Shown: piece by piece, positions 60,384 to 64,000 of the stretch | Layout: each line of letters starts with the position of its first letter | Numbering within the stretch: position 1 is the stretch's first letter | NCBI GenBank assembly: GCA_021324095.1 | Contig: JAJPJT010000092.1 | Location: forward strand, 1-64,000 | Length of the DNA stretch: 64,000 bases | Reading direction: 5' to 3' | DNA from: Gammaproteobacteria bacterium | GTDB taxonomy: Bacteria > Pseudomonadota > Gammaproteobacteria > Xanthomonadales > Rhodanobacteraceae | The notes under the pieces: generated by a model | What the model saw: only the letters and a program-made list of their open reading frames with translations | Told to the model about the DNA's origin: nothing | The model's database searches: none | Program-made: the position numbers and the translations under genes

Positions 60384-60449
60384 GCCCCCTTGAGTCAAGG
60401 GGGCGGCCTGACCGTTGCTGCGCAACGGTCAGGCGGGGGTTGTGGGGGA
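60384..60449 (+). repeat. Composite two-hairpin repeat, copy e (between ccmB and ccmC)
   Basis: Palindrome CCCCCTTGAGTCAAGGGGG (within 60384-60404), second hairpin gcctgaccgttg/caacggtcaggc (60406-60417 and 60423-60434), tail gggggttgtgggg (60435-60449). The longest variable stem of the family. Confidence 0.85.
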
Positions 60450-60498
60450 ACGTGCCTGGAAATGGGGACGCGTCCCTGAGCACCCCGGGTTCAGAAAT

Positions 60499-61257
60499 AT
60501 GTCACGCAGCTATGTTCCCCATTTTATTCACTGGCTCGGTTCGCCGCCGAACTTCTACCGTTTTGCAGGCAATGTGCGCCCATGGCTGATGGCGGCGGCG
60601 CTGGTCTGCGCGGTGATCGGTCTCTACGGCGGGCTGGTGCTGGCGCCGCCGGACTACCAGCAGGGCGACGCGTACCGGATCATCTTCATCCACGTGCCCA
60701 GTGCATGGATGAGCTTGTTCATCTACGCCGCGATGGCGATTGCCGGCCTGGTCGCGCTGGTCTGGCGCGTGAAACTGGCGGAAGTGATCGCGATGGAATG
60801 CGCGCCAATCGGCGCGGCGTTCACGCTCATCACCCTGCTGACCGGTTCGCTGTGGGGCAAGCCGATGTGGGGCACGTGGTGGACCTGGGGTGCGCGGCTG
60901 ACGTCGGAACTGGTGCTGTTCTTCCTCTACCTCGGCGTGATCGGGCTCTACAACGCCTTCGAGGATCGCCGCCGCGGTGCGCGCGCCGCTTCGCTGCTCG
61001 CGCTGGTCGGGATCGTCAACCTGCCGATCGTGCATTACTCGGTGGTGTGGTGGAACACGCTGCACCAGGGCAGCACGGTGAATCTGTTCGGGCATTCCTC
61101 GATCGCACCTTCGATGCTGTGGCCGCTGCTGGTGATGGCGCTGGCGACACATCTGTATTTCTTCGCGAGCATCCTCGGCCGTGCACGCACGGGCCTGCTG
61201 TCGCTGGAAAGCGGCAAGCAGTGGGTGCGGCAGCTGGTGACGGATACAAGTCGATGA
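60499..61257 (+). CDS. ccmC: Heme-handling protein CcmC
   Basis: A 252-residue membrane protein with six helices that loads heme onto CcmE. The His ligands lie in FIHVPSAW (His65) and VHYSVVWWNTLHQG. The tryptophan-rich periplasmic motif reads WGTWWTWGARLTSEL, where residue 131 is Gly; the usual motif in this family has Asp (WxWD). The rest is conserved, so the protein is likely functional, but this change is worth checking. ATG 60499 fits the start; composite repeats flank the gene on both sides. Confidence 0.94.
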   Translation: MSRSYVPHFIHWLGSPPNFYRFAGNVRPWLMAAALVCAVIGLYGGLVLAPPDYQQGDAYRIIFIHVPSAWMSLFIYAAMAIAGLVALVWRVKLAEVIAMECAPIGAAFTLITLLTGSLWGKPMWGTWWTWGARLTSELVLFFLYLGVIGLYNAFEDRRRGARAASLLALVGIVNLPIVHYSVVWWNTLHQGSTVNLFGHSSIAPSMLWPLLVMALATHLYFFASILGRARTGLLSLESGKQWVRQLVTDTSR

Positions 61258-61288
61258 CGTCCAGCATTCTCCCGATTGCCGGCTCTGC

Positions 61289-61352
61289 CTGCCCCCTTGA
61301 GTCAAGGGGGCGGACGATCCCTCGCGGGATCGTCGGGGGTTGTGGAGGCATG
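61289..61352 (+). repeat. Composite two-hairpin repeat, copy f (between ccmC and ccmD)
   Basis: Palindrome CCCCCTTGAGTCAAGGGGG (within 61291-61311), second hairpin acgatccc/gggatcgt with loop tcgc (61314-61333), tail cgggggttgtggaggcatg (61334-61352). Confidence 0.85.
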
Positions 61353-61402
61353 CATTCCATTGCGTTGCCGCACACTCCCCTTTGCCATTGCGAGGAAGTG
61401 AC

Positions 61403-61597
61403 ATGACGCAATTTTTCGCAATGGGCGGCTATGCCGTTTACGTCTGGCCCGCCTACGCGGTGTTCTTCATCGTGCTGGCGTGGGATTGGTTTGCTCCGGC
61501 GCTGCGCCGGCGCCGGCTGACGCGCCAACTGCGCGGCCGCATCGCCCGCGAGCGCACGCGCAGTGCGCGCGCGGCCCGCGCGGAGGTCACGACATGA
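61403..61597 (+). CDS. ccmD: Heme exporter small subunit CcmD
   Basis: A 64-residue single-span protein: MTQFFAMGGYAVYVWPAYAVF with a helix (about 9-30) and a basic Arg-rich cytoplasmic tail, the usual CcmD form. It is required to release holo-CcmE from CcmABC. Its stop overlaps the ccmE start (ATGA). Confidence 0.92.
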   Translation: MTQFFAMGGYAVYVWPAYAVFFIVLAWDWFAPALRRRRLTRQLRGRIARERTRSARAARAEVTT

Positions 61598-62064
61598 ATC
61601 CCGTCCGCAAGCGGCGCCTCATCGTCACGCTGCTGATCCTCGGCGCGGTCGCGATCGCGACCGGCCTGTCGGTGTTCGCGCTGCAACGGAACATGACGTA
61701 TCTCTACTCGCCCACCGAAGTCGACGCCGGCAAGGCGCCGAACGGCCATCCGTTCCGGCTCGGCGGCATCGTCAAGGAAGGCAGCGTACACCGCGTGCCG
61801 GGCACGCTCACCACCGATTTCGTGATCACCGACCGTTTCCAGAACATTCCGGTGACCTACACCGGCATCCTGCCCGACCTGTTCCGCGTGGGCCAGAGTA
61901 CGATCACCACTGGCACGATGCAAAACGGCACTTTCGTCGCAACCAAGGTGCTTGCCAAACACGATGCCACCTATATGCCGCCGCAGGTCGCGCAGGCGAT
62001 CGCGAAGGCCAAGGAAGAGCACAAAACCGGGGACGGGGGACGGGTCGCGGGGGCGCAGAAATGA
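61594..62064 (+). CDS. ccmE: Periplasmic heme chaperone CcmE
   Basis: A 156-residue protein with an N-terminal anchor helix (RLIVTLLILGAVAIATGLSVF) and an OB-fold. Heme is bound covalently through His123 in LAKHDATYMPP, with Tyr127 as helper ligand. It carries heme from CcmC to CcmF. The last residues (GDGGRVAGAQK) are coded by a G-rich stretch (ggggacgggggacggg, near 62028-62045) resembling simple repeats seen elsewhere here. Confidence 0.95.
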   Translation: MNPVRKRRLIVTLLILGAVAIATGLSVFALQRNMTYLYSPTEVDAGKAPNGHPFRLGGIVKEGSVHRVPGTLTTDFVITDRFQNIPVTYTGILPDLFRVGQSTITTGTMQNGTFVATKVLAKHDATYMPPQVAQAIAKAKEEHKTGDGGRVAGAQK

Positions 62065-62179
62065 AGCTTCCCATGCACCTGCACGTTTTGGCAGAAGCTA
62101 CCGGCTTCTTTCAATCTGACACGCATGAACCAGCGATCGTCCGTGCGCCCACACTACCCATCCCCCGCCCCCCGCTGTC

Positions 62180-64000
62180 ATGAACCCCGAACTCGGCCAG
62201 CTCGCGCTGATCCTCGCGCTGCTGCTGGCGGCGCTGCAATGCGCGCTGCCGATCATCGGTGCGTGGCGCGGCAGCAAGCCGTTGATGGCGACGGCGCCCA
62301 CGCTCGCGATCGGCCAACTTGTGTTCATCGCGCTCGCGTACGGCATCCTCACGTGGGCATTCTGGACCAATGATTTTTCGGTCGCCTACGTCGCGCAGAA
62401 TTCGAACCTGTCGCTGCCGTGGTTCTACAAGCTGTCGGCGGTGTGGGGCGCGCACGAAGGATCGCTGCTGCTGTGGATGCTGATCCTGAATGTGTGGTCG
62501 GTCGCGATCGTGGTTTTCGGCGGCAAGCTGCCGGAAGCGTTCTTCTCGCGCGTCATCGGCGTGCTCGGATTCGTATCGTTCGGGTTCCTGCTGTACATGA
62601 TCACGACGTCGAATCCGTTCCTGCGGCTGATGCCGGCGCCGCCGAACGGCGCGGACCTGAATCCGGTATTGCAGGATCCGGGGCTCGTCTTCCATCCGCC
62701 GCTGCTGTACATGGGCTATGTCGGCTTCAGCGTCGCCTTCGCGTTCGCGATCGCGTCGCTGCTGGGTGGCGAGCTGAAATCGACCTGGGTGCGCTGGTCG
62801 CGGCCGTGGACCAACGCGGCGTGGGCGTTCCTCACGGTCGGGATCGTCGCCGGCAGCGCATGGGCGTATTACGAACTCGGCTGGGGCGGCTGGTGGTTCT
62901 GGGACCCGGTCGAGAACGCCTCCTTCATGCCATGGCTGATCGGCGCCGCGCTGATCCACGCGCAGGCGATCACCGACAAGCGCGACGGCCTGCGCGCGTG
63001 GACGCTGCTGCTGTCGATCTTCGCGTTTGCGTTCTCGCTGCTCGGCACTTTCCTGGTGCGCTCCGGCCTGCTGACCAGCGTGCACGCCTTCGCGTTCGCG
63101 CCCGCGCGCGGCGTGTTCATCCTCGTGTACCTCGCGGTGGTGGTCGGCGGCTCGCTGCTGCTGTACGCGCTGCGCGCCCCGAAGGTCACCGGCGGCAAAT
63201 CGTTCGCGCTGGCTTCGCGCGAAACCATGATGCTGGTCGGGAATCTCATGCTCACCGTCGCCTGCGCGATGGTGATGCTCGGCACGCTGTACCCGCTGGT
63301 CGGCGAAGCGCTCAACATCGGGCGCATTTCGGTTGGACCGCCCTACTTCGGTCCGTTGTTCCTGATCCTGATGACGCCGCTGGTGCTGGCGCTGCCGTTC
63401 GGACCGCTATCGCACTGGGGCAAGGCCGACCTGAAGGTGTGGCGCAACGCGCTGATCCGGATCGTCGCGCTCGCCGTCGCGGCCGGCATCGCCGGTTTCA
63501 TCGTGGGCGCACGCACCTGGTACGAATTGCTGGGCGTGGCCGCGGCGACGTGGGTGATCGCGGGCGTCGCGCTGTTCGCGATCAAGCGCTGGCGCGAAGC
63601 ACCACGCGGCAAGCGTTATCCGTTCGAAATGCTGGGCATGATGCTGGCGCACTTCGGCGTCGGCGTGTTCATCGCGGGCGCGATCCTGACGCGCTCGATG
63701 AGCGTCGAGCAGGACGTCAGCATGAAACCGGGCGCCAGCGTGCACGTGGGCGCCTACGATTTCCGCTTCAACGGCGTCGCCGAAACGCCGGGCCCGAATT
63801 ACACCGCGCAACAAGGCACCGTGGTGATCACGCGCAACGGCAAGCCAGTCGTGACGCTGCACCCGCAGAAGCGCACCTACGTCGGCGGCCAGGTGCAGAC
63901 CGAAGCCGCGATCCAGGCCGGCGTGTTCCGCGATCTCTACGTGTCGCTCGGCGATCCGATCGGCCCTTCGACAGGCTCAGGACAGGACGTTGGCGCGTGG
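62180..64000 (+). CDS. ccmF: Cytochrome c heme lyase subunit CcmF (3' end outside window)
   Basis: At least 607 residues are visible, the frame running off the end. The N-terminus MNPELGQLALILALLLAALQ, the WWD-domain motif GWGGWWFWDPVENASFMPWL (near 235) and the block LGTFLVRSGLLTSVHAFA are diagnostic. It attaches heme to apocytochrome c with CcmH. No clear ribosome site precedes ATG 62180, but no other start fits. Close to the edge, after YVSLGDPIG, nine residues (PSTGSGQDV) appear to be an in-frame insertion coded by a short repeat (63964-63991) before GAW resumes. Confidence 0.93.
   Translation, partial: MNPELGQLALILALLLAALQCALPIIGAWRGSKPLMATAPTLAIGQLVFIALAYGILTWAFWTNDFSVAYVAQNSNLSLPWFYKLSAVWGAHEGSLLLWMLILNVWSVAIVVFGGKLPEAFFSRVIGVLGFVSFGFLLYMITTSNPFLRLMPAPPNGADLNPVLQDPGLVFHPPLLYMGYVGFSVAFAFAIASLLGGELKSTWVRWSRPWTNAAWAFLTVGIVAGSAWAYYELGWGGWWFWDPVENASFMPWLIGAALIHAQAITDKRDGLRAWTLLLSIFAFAFSLLGTFLVRSGLLTSVHAFAFAPARGVFILVYLAVVVGGSLLLYALRAPKVTGGKSFALASRETMMLVGNLMLTVACAMVMLGTLYPLVGEALNIGRISVGPPYFGPLFLILMTPLVLALPFGPLSHWGKADLKVWRNALIRIVALAVAAGIAGFIVGARTWYELLGVAAATWVIAGVALFAIKRWREAPRGKRYPFEMLGMMLAHFGVGVFIAGAILTRSMSVEQDVSMKPGASVHVGAYDFRFNGVAETPGPNYTAQQGTVVITRNGKPVVTLHPQKRTYVGGQVQTEAAIQAGVFRDLYVSLGDPIGPSTGSGQDVGAW
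63964..63991 (+). repeat. Short widespread motif (cccttcgacaggctcaggac) inside ccmF
   Basis: The 20-mer cccttcgacaggctcaggac, followed by agg, is a motif met as dispersed repeats in many GC-rich bacterial genomes. Here it adds nine codons in frame to ccmF. A single copy is present in the window. Confidence 0.65.

Noticed and set aside
1-64000. CRISPR array, prophage, insertion sequence, tRNA or rRNA
   Set aside because: No regularly spaced direct repeats, transposase, integrase or phage structural genes, and no cloverleaf or rRNA signature were seen.

Overview
The window is a GC-rich chromosomal segment. Gene content points to a gammaproteobacterium of the Xanthomonadales, most likely Rhodanobacteraceae: an rpoE-rseA-degP/mucD operon, yajC-secD-secF, divergent rluC/rne, kynurenine-pathway genes and an abundance of secreted peptidases. 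This placement is inferred from gene content and order only. No rRNA, tRNA, CRISPR array, prophage or complete insertion sequence was seen.

Layout. 1-10.5 kb: two tandem peptidase pairs, S10 serine carboxypeptidases (the first cut by the window edge) and M13 metallopeptidase lipoproteins, separated by a DUF502 membrane protein, thpR and a beta-CASP hydrolase. 10.6-14 kb: a Fur-box-preceded TonB siderophore receptor and a PiuC-type dioxygenase. 14-21 kb: rapA, secF-secD-yajC and a short asparaginase-like protein. 21-27 kb: two sedolisins, the second with a proline linker and a P domain, then a TPR-sulfotransferase. 27-34 kb: sufT, a small membrane protein, and pnt transhydrogenase genes split by an oppositely oriented sigma factor/membrane protein/DUF3106 cassette. 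34-38 kb: nitroreductase, 5'-3' exonuclease, NUDIX hydrolase, TMEM43-like protein and a lactonase-like MBL protein. 38-41.4 kb: the envelope-stress operon. 41.7-51.3 kb: a FadJ-type protein, DUF2058, ugd-slyX, rluC, rne and a GacA-type regulator. 51.6-58.8 kb: a FUSC transporter, then ACMSD, a small periplasmic protein, kynU, kmo and DUF3293. 58.8-64 kb: the cytochrome c maturation operon ccmABCDEF, with ccmF running off the end.

The most unusual signal is repetitive DNA rather than a protein system. At least three families of palindromic repeats are scattered through the window: (i) a composite two-hairpin element with an invariant palindrome, a second hairpin whose sequence changes but whose pairing is kept, and a conserved G-rich tail; (ii) CCCTC/GGGAG hairpins; (iii) long palindromes whose arms are built from 9-10 nt tandem repeats. 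Most lie between genes, including gaps inside the sigma-E and ccm operons. Two family (ii) elements are embedded in frame in protein genes (kmo and the lactonase-like MBL gene), and a different short motif appears to be inserted in frame in ccmF. Function of these repeats is inference; their structures are read directly from the sequence.
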